Below, piece after piece: positions 40,877-53,500 of a DNA stretch of 64,000 bases. The position numbers and the translations under genes are program-made. Below the pieces are notes generated by a model. The model was not told the origin of the DNA. It did not search any database and saw only the letters and a program-made list of their open reading frames with translations. This DNA comes from Candidula unifasciata (Eukaryota; Mollusca; Gastropoda; Stylommatophora; Geomitridae), in assembly GCA_905116865.2 (NCBI GenBank), contig CAJHNH020000828.1:157706-221705 (forward strand), written 5' to 3'. How positions within the stretch are numbered: position 1 is the first letter of the stretch; each line of letters starts with the position of its first letter.

Positions 40877-40965
40877 AGCCTCCACGGTGAAGGGACTAGA
40901 CGCTCGCCTGCGGATCGGAAGGTCGGGGGTTCGGTCCTGACGAAGCCGGAATTTTTTTTTATATG
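40877..40965 (+). repeat. tRNA-derived SINE head
   Basis: AGGGACTAGACGCTCGCCTG as the A-box side and GGTCGGGGGTTCGGTCCTGA as the B-box side; the same head is at 42367-42440. Acceptor stem not conserved, so not a tRNA gene. Confidence 0.6.
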
Positions 40966-40999
40966 ATCTTGAATGGCAGATTACATCACTAACATTCCT

Positions 41000-41290
41000 T
41001 GCCTCTCTTACAAGCTCTAATAACACATATCTTCTATAATCTATATATTCATGCCTTGCCGACTGGCGTGCCACAATCTGCGATCCGCAACTGCATGTAT
41101 CAGTTCGCGTTTTGACACCCCTCCATGCCATTACACAAGACTATCGAATATCTCGCGATATCTTCTGTTTCATAGAATCAAATGCCTTTGTATAGTCAAT
41201 GAAGCATAAGTAAAAATCTTTTTTTTTTTTTTTTTTTTTTACTTCTATGGCTCTTTCCGAAAAAGTCCTTCTATATACTGCATGTAAATT
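41000..41290 (-). pseudogene. Reverse transcriptase fragment
   Basis: Minus-strand FCFIDYTKAFDSMKQKI-type sequence (RT motif A region with D) at about 41140-41215, then unrelated or degenerate sequence. Confidence 0.5.
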
Positions 41291-41392
41291 CAGTCATACG
41301 GTGGCATCTCGCTTATAATTAATCATCCTATATTTATGTATGGAATCACATCTCAGCAATATTATCTTCCTAGTGGCGTTCACTGATCAAAC

Positions 41393-41829
41393 TCACACAG
41401 CTGCACTATTAGTCATTTCTATATTTTCATTCCCGTGTGGATTATTTACATCCACAGTTCTGTTCGTGAGTCTAAGGCAGCTCTCCCGTAAAGAATACGA
41501 CGCAGAATTCACTTTTGAATACAGGAAAACTCTCAGTGTGTATATAGCAAACACTAACACATGTCCCACGGGAACCGCTAGAAGAACTCCCAGAGTGACA
41601 ACAACAGCTGTAGGGAACGGTTTGTTCCAGTCTACAGAACTATAGATGACGGTACGCCCTTGAAGATCCGTGCCTCCTGCAACGATGTAGATAAAGTTGA
41701 ATAAGAAGTACAAGGCGGCGTATACCATGGGGTAAATGCAGTGCAGAATCTGGATGGGCATAGCTGTGACCAGGATGTTGAGGATGATGAATGCAGAGTT
41801 GATGGTGTGTGCTTCCACGCTGATAACAT
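41393..41829 (-). CDS. Rolling stone-like exon 5 (C-terminal spans and tail)
   Basis: 437 nt after GGCAACACAG: EAHTINSAFIILNILVTAMP, then a second hydrophobic run, AGGTDLQGR, DWNKPFPTAVVVTLGVLL and a polar cytoplasmic-type tail ending EMTNSAAV, TGA at 41395-41393. No clear AATAAA in the next 150 bases on this strand. Confidence 0.92.
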
Positions 41830-44800
41830 CTGTGTTGCCAGCTGGGGAGAGATTTTAACCAAATCGTTTACACTACAATATGTTTAGAAGCTGCGGAGAT
41901 GTGGTTTTACAGCCGAATTTTGAGAATACCATGGACAGATAAAAAGAGCAATGAGCATGTCTTGAACAAAAAAAAAAAAAAAAAACGGCTGACGAAGATA
42001 ACTGATTGCCCACATCAAAAAGAGACAGTTTACATTCCTTGGTCATGTGATTTGAAGGAGAAAACTGGTGTGCAACGTGAATTGAAAGGGGAGGGGGGGG
42101 GGTAGAGGGAGACCCAGAGAAAAGATGCTGGACACATTGACATCGTGGGATGAAGGATCATCTGTGGCAAAGTTGACTGAAAGTACACGAGACAGAAGGT
42201 TGTGGATAGAGATGACTAACAACGCCTCAAAGCTTGGACTTTAAGAAGAACAATATAATATAGAAGTAATTAAAACAGCGATGTCCTTTTCGACCCTTGT
42301 GGGTTATCACTTTATTAAGAGCACCCCCTGCCCCCCCCCCACCTTTTCCCATTTCAGTATTTGTAGCCACAGTGGTGTAACGGTTAGACGCTCGCCTACG
42401 GATCCGAAGGTCGTTGGTTCATATCTGCATGGAGCCAGATTTTCTTCAAACGTAACCTTGGCTTCCATGCCTTAAATGAGTTCTATATAAAGTCATGGGA
42501 AATAAAGGCGGCCAGTGTGATTTTGACCCACGAAATCACTATCTAATCACTATCTAATCACTATCTAATAACTATCTAATCACTATCTAATCACTATCTA
42601 ATCACTATCTAATCGCTATATAATCACTATCTAATCACTATCTAATCATTATCTAATAACTATCTAATCATTATCTAATCACTATCTAATCATTATCTAA
42701 TCACTATCTAATCACTATCTAATCACTATCTAATCACTATCTAATCACTATCTAATCACTATCTAATCACTATCTAATCACTATCTAATCACTATCTAAT
42801 CACTATCTAATCACTATCTAATCATTATCTAATCACTATCTAATCACTATCTGATCACTATCTAATCATTATCTAATCACTATCTAATCACTATCTAATC
42901 ACTATCTAATCACTATCTAATCACTATCTAATCATTATCTAATCACTATCTAATCACTATCTAATCACTATCTAATCACTATCTAATCACTATCTAATCA
43001 TTATCTAATCACTATCTAATCACTATCTAATCACTATCTTCCGCTTTTTTAGTCAAGATTGGCGGGGAAGAATAGAATGTGGTGCAGCACTTGATTATGT
43101 AGCGCCCTGGCAACCTGCTCTGCTGCGTTTTAACAAGACGCCCCCCTCCCCCCTCCCCCTCCCCCTACAAATTGGTTTTATTTTTATTTTTTCAAAGTAT
43201 TGTAGATGAGAGGCTCTTCTCATAATTTATTATTATTAGAGTTTTTTACGTGGTCTCGAAAAGCTCAATTTCGGCTTTCTTCGTGCATTCGTTAATACGC
43301 ACGGGGAAATATCATACTAATGTGATAGGCTCGAGAACGCCAAAGACTGCTGTTCAGCAGCTTGACGATTTTGGTTTGTTTGCGAGGATACCTTGGTTTA
43401 CAAATGCGGAAAAGTCTAGTCACTGTGTATAAAAAGGCTAGCTCACTCAGTATCTGTCTAACGGTAAATTCGTTTAATACTTCCGTCCTTTTTAGTATGA
43501 AATTTGTTGTTATTTAAAGCCCCACCCTAGCTTTTGCCAGGGGCCGCAATACAGGCAGGCCATAAATATGGCCAATTGTCTGAACGCGGTTTCTGGGACC
43601 TCTCCATGGCGATCCTCACCCACATGGTGGCACTTTGTGTCATCGGGTGTTTATTGCTTGTGTGATGTCCTAGTGTGGTAGAAAGTATGTCAGTCAGTCA
43701 GTATTTGTCTCTGTTTGACTTCCGGACGGACCCTGTAGGAGACCTACCCAGCTGTTGTGACTCTGCACATTGGGCTAGCCAGCATGAGTATGGGCGACTG
43801 CAGGGAAAGGCTGGTTGTCTGGCTGATTTCGCAGCAGTGGTATGTTTCCATAGTTAGCCCTGAAATCAGTAAACCCAGTACATGATTCACAGCAGCTGTA
43901 GGTTTAGGTTCGTATTTTACTCTTTTGAAAATGATGCTAAGCTCTGGATGCAGAGTTGCTCAACTACACTTGGTGGTGCACTGAGACCTGGGTTCACACA
44001 GGTCAAGACCCACCATTCCATCTCCAGTCATTTTAGAAAGTTTCCTCAATCGTATACCTCAACAACGTAGACAGGCTTGTTGTTTCGTATGAAGCCGGGG
44101 TGCGTTGTCTGAGAGGCATTGATCGTTCTTCATTGTTCCTTTTTGAGATCATCTTCATCGGACATGACCATCAGATCTACGATCTAATCCTGAGTAATGT
44201 TTCCAAGTGTTTTAGGCTAATAACTTTCAGTATGTTCTGGTTGATGTAATGATGGGTGGCTCCCGCATAGTTTTCCAGTCTCGCCGCTTCAATTGGTACA
44301 CCCAGTGTATGCAGTCTGTTGAGTGGAAAGTCGTTTTCCAGGAAACTGAAAGCCTCACAGCGTTTAGCCTCTCGTATGTCGGTGATGATGTCTCTCCTGT
44401 CCATAGAGGGCCCATTCCTGATAGTGGCACTGACATACACGGCTCATTTTTTATATTCGTACTGCCAGCCAGGGCATCTGCTTAGTCATTGCCTTTCACA
44501 ACAACATATCCTGGAACAAAAATGAAGGTAATTTTGCGAAACGCTGCGTGCTGTATCAGATGGAGCCACTGTTTCCGTTTGATCGTGATCTTCTGTATGT
44601 TCATTGAATCGCTGAGCAAACATGTTCTGTGGACTCCTGGGTTTTTAGCCATTCTATAGCTTTTGTCACAGCCATGACCTCCGTTGTCATTCTACTGGTG
44701 GTAAAAACAAAGGCTCCACTGTCTTTTTTAATGAATTTCTATGTGGTTCTTGTTGAGAAAGCTCATGCACTTCGTTTCTGACGAATCACAGAACTTTATG

Positions 44801-47540
44801 TGTATATAACAGCATCTTCCGGTGATGTGTGTTTCTCCGCCAATGCTTTCACGTCTGCGCGAACTATTGGTGGAGCCAAATCACGGCACTGTCTTCTCAG
44901 GGTGCCATTGTGGCATCTGCTCACATACTAGCCAGATGTGTAAAACACAAAATTCAAGCCCTGGAACAAGACCAAAGACTAGAAGTGGACAAACAACCAG
45001 AAGTTACCGCCAGAGTTTACAGCCATTGAATGCGAAGAAGAAAAAAACAGAGGTGAGTTGACAAGCTCCCTTTTGCGATAAAAGTTCTTTTTCGTATTCA
45101 CTAGTCTGATAGGTATCCTGACACTGTTTTTACATTTCTCACGTCCATTAACTGTGTAGCCTGGTTACGCCTCTGGTTGCTGGCATGATTACAACAAAGA
45201 CAACATGTAGCGACGACCTTACCGTGATACCCGACCGCCCAGTAGACCACAGTGATGACGATGTTGACGCTTGATATAACGTTGTACATCAGCCACAGCA
45301 GTTTCACATACCAGGGGGTTGTATCTGCAACATACATTACACAATCTGAGTTTCTCAGGCAATAATACAACACACAATCTGACGTTTCTCAGGCTATACA
45401 ACACACAGTCTGAGTTTCTCAGGCAACACAGCACACAGTCTGACGTTTCTCAGACTATACAACACACGGTCTTAGTTTTTCAGGCTATACAACACACACT
45501 GTGAGTTTCTCAGACAATAAAACACGCAATCTGACGTTTCTCAGGCTATACAACACACGGTCTGAGTTTCTCAGACTATACAACACAAAATCTGATTTTC
45601 TCAGACTATACAACACTAATCTTATTTTCTCAGACTATACAACACAAAATCTGATTTTCTCTAACTATACAACACAAAATCTGATTTTCTCAGACTATAC
45701 AACACAAAATCTGATTTTCTCAGACTATACAACACTAATCTTATTTTCTCAGACTATACAACACAAAATCTGATTTTCTCAAACTATACAACACAAAATC
45801 TGATTTTCTCAGACTATACAACACAAAATCTGATTTTCTCAAACTATACAACAGACAATCTGATTTTCTCAGACTATACAACAGACAATCTGAGTTTCTC
45901 AGACTATACAACAGACAATCTGAGTTTCTCATCTTGACTGATGGCGCCCTTCACCACTGGCTGTCAGATGCAATAGGCTTTACGGTTACATGCCTAAGGC
46001 CTGTCCAGTCAGTCACGTTTCTGTAACCAGATCTTTCATGGTCTGCATCCTCTGCTCCTCCCCTCTACTACTTCCCCTGTAGTATTCTCAGACAAAATAA
46101 CATCAAATGTCAGCGTCACTTGACAGTTATATGTAATTTACTTTCAGCTAATGTAACGTTAGAATAATCAAATGGCGAGGTTTTGGAGAGACCAGAGCTA
46201 TTCTTCTGAGCAGGCAGCTTCTGTAGTATACTTTGTACCAAATGCATTGGTGTTATCTTTGGAGTACAACAAGGCAGGCAGAGCGAATGATTTTCTTCTT
46301 CTTCTGCCTTTCTATCCCTAAATTGAGCATAGGCACCTCGGTCGGGAAAATATTTGGGTCTGTCTCCTTTGATCGCATCAACACTGCAGGAGTCCTTTTC
46401 AGGGCTCTTGGTGGAGTGCCATTCTAAGCCAATTTATATGGCGCACATAACCTAGTCACAATTTATAACCTTAGGCTTCCCCTTCGGGGATGCTAGTTAA
46501 ACGTGACGACTTCCCCCCCCCCCCCTCCCCCTTCTTCCCACCAGCAAAAGCCCCTACCTACCTCACCAATTGTGAAGAAGCTAGATCATCCATACCATTG
46601 GGCAATACACCTGATGGTGATCAGTCCGTCCCAGAAGCTGCGTTTGTAATCACTCTTGTGCTTTGTTTGCCCTCTGACTATATTTAGAAGTTGCACATGC
46701 AAATGCCCCTTTTAATCGATTGAAAGCACGCTAGCTTTTCTCGAACTCTGTAGTGCCTTTTGAGTAAAACTGTCACGATTGCATCTACTGATATAATCAA
46801 CGAAATAACACGATTATTACTCACGCATCTTTAAACCATTATCCAGAGTAAATTGCCCACGAAAGATGATTTCTTCGTTTTCAGAACTTCCGTTCTGTGA
46901 TGAGTTAGCAGAACTCTGTTTCTGGGTTGTAACAGGCAAATCTATTACATAATGAAAGAAATATAAGAATTTATCATAATACCATCGCAGTAATTTTTTT
47001 AACGATGTTTTTTATCCCGCTGTTGTTTTACATTTGCAACCGCACTAAAATGGCCGGTGACTACGTCTGGTATATTTTATACAGTAATCGTGTGCAAATA
47101 CTGCGTGTCGTGATTAAGTGCTTTTATCAACAATGAGCTACAATTCCGGTAGGAGACTGTTAACACTGGCACATCTGGCACATCTGGCAGCTGTTTTATG
47201 CATTTACAGGTACTTTACTTGTGCGATCTTCTAAGTGTTGCTGGAACTGCTTTTTCTTCTTCTTCTTCTTCTTCTTCTTCTTCTTCTTCTTCTTCTTCTT
47301 CTTCTTCTTCTTCTTCTTCTTCTTCTTTCTTCTTCTTCTTCTTCTTCTTCTTCTTCTTCTTCTTCTTCTTCTTCTTTTTTTCTTCTTCTTCTTCTTCTTC
47401 TTCTTTCTTCTTCTTCTTCTTCTTCTTCTTCTTCTTCTTCTTCTTCTTCTTCTTCTTCTTCTTCTTCTTCTTCTTCTTCTTCTTCTTCTTCTTCTTCTTC
47501 TTCTTCTTCTTCTTCTTCTTCTTCTTCTTCTTCTTCTTCT

Positions 47541-47573
<33 letters not shown>

Positions 47574-50500
47574 ACTTTTCTTTCTCTGCCCAGTTTTCAA
47601 AAGGGAAAGTGATAGGTATTTTGTGTGAATTCTACTAGCACAGGAACGTCCATGACCCGTTTGTCATGATGTTGGAACCTTGACTAACTAACCAAACAAG
47701 TACAGTGTAAATAAATTCACTAAATACAAAATACGACCCACCCCCTCCCCACCCTCACCTCCCCAGCCCCCAATCCCTCGTTTAGAGCTGGTGTTTGGGA
47801 TTTTCAGCTGTAATTTAGTCACTGATAAGGACCTCAGATGAAACGTTCAGCTTATATCTAATCGAGTAACAGAAAGTGTATTGCTTATTTCTACCGTTTT
47901 CCTCCCTCCCCGCCACACCTTTCGCTTTTGGTCTGTGGAAATAAGTTTGGTAATTAAGGATAGACTGCGTGGTCTTGTTAGATATTGGAAATAACATTAC
48001 TGCCAAGAGTCAGCGTATTCAGTGTTTGGAAATATGTTGCAAGAGGTAACCAACAAATCAGCAACTGCACACGCGATAAATTATAATCACATACGGGCAC
48101 CACCAATATTGCGACGACAGGCCACGCGCCATTTTCTGAATCTTCAATTCACAACACCACGTTGGTCACAGTCGAAAAACATTCCAAATAAAATCCGCAG
48201 CTTACAGGGTCGCACCATGCACTCAACTTAGTAGCTGGGCGACGAAACTATATCCTTTCAGTCTACAAATGGAGCACAAATGCAACGGCCATCGTCTGAC
48301 AGAAGCAAAAACTTTGCCACGACTCAAATCAGTGGCCGGGCCTAGCGTCCATTTTGACCAGAACTTCCTATCAAAACTCTCAATTGTTTCGCGGCCCACC
48401 TGACACTAATTAAACACGGAAACAACAACAAATATATATAGCGGTGTATTCGTTAAATTCAATACCATAAAATTACAACCGACAAATCCTCCCGCTTAAA
48501 TAACATAAAATCTGATATACAGGGCCGGAGTGTTGTTTCTGACAGATGAGGCGTTGCAAAAATACCTATTCGATTTTTCTGTTTGGTTTTTGCTACTGAT
48601 ATGGCTGGGGGAAAATCGGCTTTACCAACGTAAAGACATGAAAATAAATTACTTACCCAACACAGTTCCGCCTCTCAATGCACTGACGTACAACACAATG
48701 AGAAAGTCCACTGTACATGTTAGCGTAGTCAGTAGTAAGGTGATGTTTGTGAAGTAGATGAACCACTTAGCTCCCTCTTCTGGATATCTGGCCTGGTTTT
48801 TCCGAGTGTATACGCCACTGGCAATTATCCAGCCAATGTGCCACAGGAACCAAAAGAGCCGCCATATAAAATAGAACCATTTGGGTTGGTGCCACTGTGG
48901 AAGTTTTATTAGAAGTGTGGTTATTAATATCTCCGTTACTGCTGGTCCCAAGAAAATATGAGAAATTATGAGTATTGTGCCTGAAGCCAGCTTCTTACCA
49001 TGCAACAAAAAAAAAAAAAAAAAAGCTTTGCTACATAATCCAATAGGTAAGGACGCCTTTTACGGTAAATGGAACGGAATACAGGGGTAGGCTGCGGGAG
49101 CAATGTGACATAAAATGGCACAACATAAGAAGGATTCTGATTAATAATCATCATAAGCGTGCTTTTCTTACCTCTTTTTAATTCTTCTCTTTTAGATTTC
49201 CAAATGGAACATGGGGTCTCAGTCAGATAACATTAGGACCCTTCAAACTTGTTCATGTTTAGTCGGATTTTATAGTTACATTTTTTACAGAAAGAGGCAA
49301 ACAATATTAGGCCAGTTCTACAGAATCACCTTATGGTGGTTTAAAGTATTATGATATTTTGCTTTCCTGATAGGCGACCGAAAGCAATGGCAGACTACAC
49401 AACATAAGAACGATTCTGATTAATAATCATCATAAGCGTGCTTTTCTTACCTCTTTTTAATTCTTCTCTTTTAGATTTCCAAATGGAACATGGGGTCTCA
49501 GTCAGATAACATTAGGACCCTTCAAACTTGTTCATGTTTAGTCGGATTTTATAGTTACATTTTTTACAGAAAGAGGCAAACAATATTAGGCCAGTTCTAC
49601 AGAATCAACTTATATAATATACATGGTGGTTTAAAGTATTATGATATTTTGCTTTCCTGATAGGCGTCCGAAAGCAATGGCAGACTACACAACATAAGAA
49701 CGATTCTGATTAATAATCATCATAAGCGTGCTTTTCTTACCTCTTTTTAATTCTTCTCTTTTAGATTTCCAAATGGAGCATGGGGTCTCAGTCAGATAAC
49801 ATTAGGACCCTTCAAACTTGTTCATGTTTAGTCGGATTTTATAGTTACATTTTTTACAGAAAGAGGCAAACAATATTAGGCCAGTTCTACAGAATCACCT
49901 TATATGATATACATGGTGGTTTAAAGTATTATGATATTTTGCTTTCCTGATAGGCGTCCGAAAGCAATGGCAGACTACACAACATAAGAACGATTCTGAT
50001 TAATAATCATCATAAGCTAGCTTTTCTTACCTCTTTTTAATTCTTCTCTTTTAGATTTCCAAATGGAGCATGGGGTCTCAGTCAGATAACATTAGGACCC
50101 TTCAAACTTGTTCATGTTTAGTCGGATTTTATAGTTACATTTTTTACAGAAAGAGGCAAACAATATTAGGCCAGTTCTACAGAATCAACTTATATGACAT
50201 ACATGGTGGTTTAAAGTATTATGATATTTTGCTTTCCTGATAGGCGACCGAAAGCAATGGCAGACTACACAACAGCCAGGGGCTGCTGGGGTTGGTTCTG
50301 CAACGTCCCGTAGAGGATACGCAACTAACTAACCTGATAGGCGTCTATAAGATACCGCAGGTTCAAACACTTAATCAATCATTATCAACTAAATACTACC
50401 ACGACTGCTGCTACTATTACAACTGCTGCTACTGCTGCTACTATTACAACTGCTGCTGCTACTGCTACTACCACGACTCCTGCTACTGCTGCTACTATTA

Positions 50501-53500
50501 CAACTGCTGTTGCTACTGCTACTACCACGACTCCTGCTACTGCTGCTACTATTACAACTGCTGCTGCTACTGCTACTACCACGACTCCTGCTACTGCTGC
50601 TACTACCACGACTCCTGCTACTGCTGCTACTACCACGACTCCTGCTACTGCTGCTGCTACTACCACGACTCCTGCTACTGCTGCTACTATTACAACTGCT
50701 GCTGCTACTGCTACTACCATGACTCCTGCTGCTGCTGCTACTACCATGACTCCTGCCGCTGCTGCTGCTACTACCATGACTCCTGCTACTGCTACTACTA
50801 TTACAACTGCTGCTGCTACTGCTACTACCATGACTCCTGCTGCTGCTGCTGCTGCTACTATTACAACTGCTGCTGCTACTGCTACTACCATGACTCCTGC
50901 CGCTGCTCTACTACTGTTGCTGCTGCTACTGCTACTACCACGACTCCTGCTACTGCTACTACTATTACAACTGCTGCTGCTACTGCTACTACCATGACTC
51001 CTGCTGCTGCTGCTGCTACTATTATAACTGCTGCTGCTACTGCTACTACCATGACTCCTGCCGCTGCTCTACTACTGTTGCTGCTGCTACCACTACCACT
51101 ATTAGTGCTGCTACTGCTACTACCATGACTCCTGCCGCTGCTCTACTACTGTTGCTGCTGCTACCACTACCACTATTAGTGCTGCTACTGCTACTACCAT
51201 GACTCCTGCCGCTGCTCTACTACTGTTTGCTGCTGCTACCACTACCACTATTAGTGCTGCTACTGCTACTACCATGACTCCTGCCGCTGCTCTACTACTG
51301 TTGCTGCTGCTACCACTACCACTATTAGTGCTGCTACTGCTACTACCATGACTCCTGCCGCTGCTCTACTACTGTTGCTGCTGCTACCACTACCACTATT
51401 AGTGCTGCTACTGCTACTACCATGACTCCTGCCGCTGCTCTACTACTGTTGCTGCTGCTACCACTACCACTATTAGTGCTGCTACTGCTACTACCATGAC
51501 TCCTGCCGCTGCTCTACTACTGTTGCTGCTGCTACCACTACCCACTATTAGTGCTGCTACTGCTACTACCATGACTCCTGCCGCTGCTCTACTACTGTTG
51601 CTGCTGCTACCACTACCACTATTAGTGCTGCTACTGCTACTACCATGACTCCTGCCGCTGCTCTACTACTGTTGCTGCTGCTACCACTACCACTAATTAG
51701 TGCTGCTACTGCTACTACCATGACTCCTGCCGCTGCTCTACTACTGTTGCTGCTGCTACCACTACCACTATTAGGGCTGCTACTGCTACTACCATGACTC
51801 CTGCCGCTGCTCTACTACTGTTGCTGCTGCTACCACTACCACTATTAGTGTTGCTACTGCTACTACCATGACTCCTGCCGCTGCTCTACTACTGTTGCTG
51901 CTGCTACCACTACCACTATTAGTGTTGCTACTGCTACTACCATGACTCCTGCCGCTGCTCTACTACTGTTGCTGCTGCTACCACTACCACTATTAGTGGT
52001 TGCTACTGCTACTACCATGACTCCTGCCGCTGCTCTACTACTGTTGCTGCTGCTACCACTACCACTATTAGTGTTGCTACTGCTACTACCATGACTCCTG
52101 CCGCTGCTCTACTACTGTTGCTGCTGCTACCACTACCACTATTAGTGCTGCTACTGCTACTACCATGACTCCTGCCGCTGCTCTACTACTGTTGCTGCTG
52201 CTACCACTACCACTATTAGTGTTGCTACTGCTACTACCATGACTCCTGCCGCTGCTCTACTACTGTTGCTGCTGCTACCACTACCACTATTAGTGTTGCT
52301 ACTGCTACTACCATGACTCCTGCCGCTGCTCTACTACTGTTGCTGCTGCTACCACTACCACTATTAGTGCTGCTACTGCTAACACCACCACTGCTAAGAC
52401 TTACGAGGCTGCACGATTGCCAGTAGGCCAAAGCATACTAATCTTTTTCACAGAGATCATTTCTGTTTTTTTTTTTTCAATTATTTTTTATTGACTAATA
52501 GGCCAAGTTAAAATAGGTACCAGGAAATTCCCTGGGAAGGAAATACAAATACTGATATATTGATCACATCACTTACTGTGGGCCGAATACAGACAGGACA
52601 TAGCATCAGAGCCCCATAGCAACACGCGTTGTTGGGTCACCAGTTGCTATTGACTGTCTGGTCAGTTATTTCACCTTTGTCGGCCAGAAGCAACGGAGTA
52701 TATATTTGTATGTCTGAGACCTGTCCTTTCATTCAAATTCTGTATTTATGGTTTTCATAGTCTGCTTCTCCTCCTCTTTCCGTCTACTGAGCTTTTAGCC
52801 TCGTTTTGGAGAACCTATTAGATTTAGTTAAGGTACGTACCACTAAATTATCAGCTTGATAGTTGCTATTGTGTTCATTGATGATAAGGAGAACTTCGCC
52901 ATTGGTGATGTGGTCTCTGCATGGTACCACATATGACATGTCTCGCACATCACACATCATCATCATCGTCAGGTGTCTTGCCGACTGACGTGGGCGAATT
53001 CCCTCTCCACAATCTGCGATCTCCTGCAGCATGGATCAGTTCGTGTGCCGACACACCTCCATGCCATGCAACAAGACTGTCAAGAATATTCTCTCGTTGT
53101 CTTTCTTTATTTCTCCTTACACGGATCTTTCCAGCGGTCACAACATGTTCCATTTTTAATTTTTTCTCATAACATGGCCGAAAAATGAGGACTGTCTCAT
53201 TCTGATGTCTGTGATAAGTTGTCTTCGGGCTCCCACCACTTTAAAAACCTCTTTGCTTTTTTTTCCCCAAGGTATTTTAGGCATTCTTCTGTGAAACCAC
53301 ATCTCAGAGGCCTCAAGAAATTGTTTAGCCTGTCTACCGATTGTCCAAGATTCACAGCCATATGTTGAAACTGGATGTGTGTAGCAAGCAAGAAGTATTT
53401 TTCTAACCTTCAATGACAGAGATATATTGCATAAGATGTTCATCATTTTAAAAAAATTCAGCGTTTGACTGTTCTTTTCTGTTTCTTATCTCAGTAATGC

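Noticed and set aside
42533..43038. CRISPR-like appearance of regular short repeats (also 8622-9141 and 17104-17465)
   Set aside because: Repeats are head to tail without unique spacers, and the genome is eukaryotic. These are minisatellites.
47196..47638. Poly-Arg/Lys, poly-Ser/Phe and poly-Leu frames
   Set aside because: (CTT)n microsatellite read in different frames.
48895..49008. Upstream extension of rolling stone-like exon 2 (MLHGKKLASG...)
   Set aside because: Intron sequence: the CTTCCACAG acceptor joins exon 1 (ending SQ) to W in phase, as in the family.
50292..51128. YYHDSCYCC and ATTMTPAAA frames
   Set aside because: CTG/CTA-rich repeat; no start context, no splice support, all frames open.
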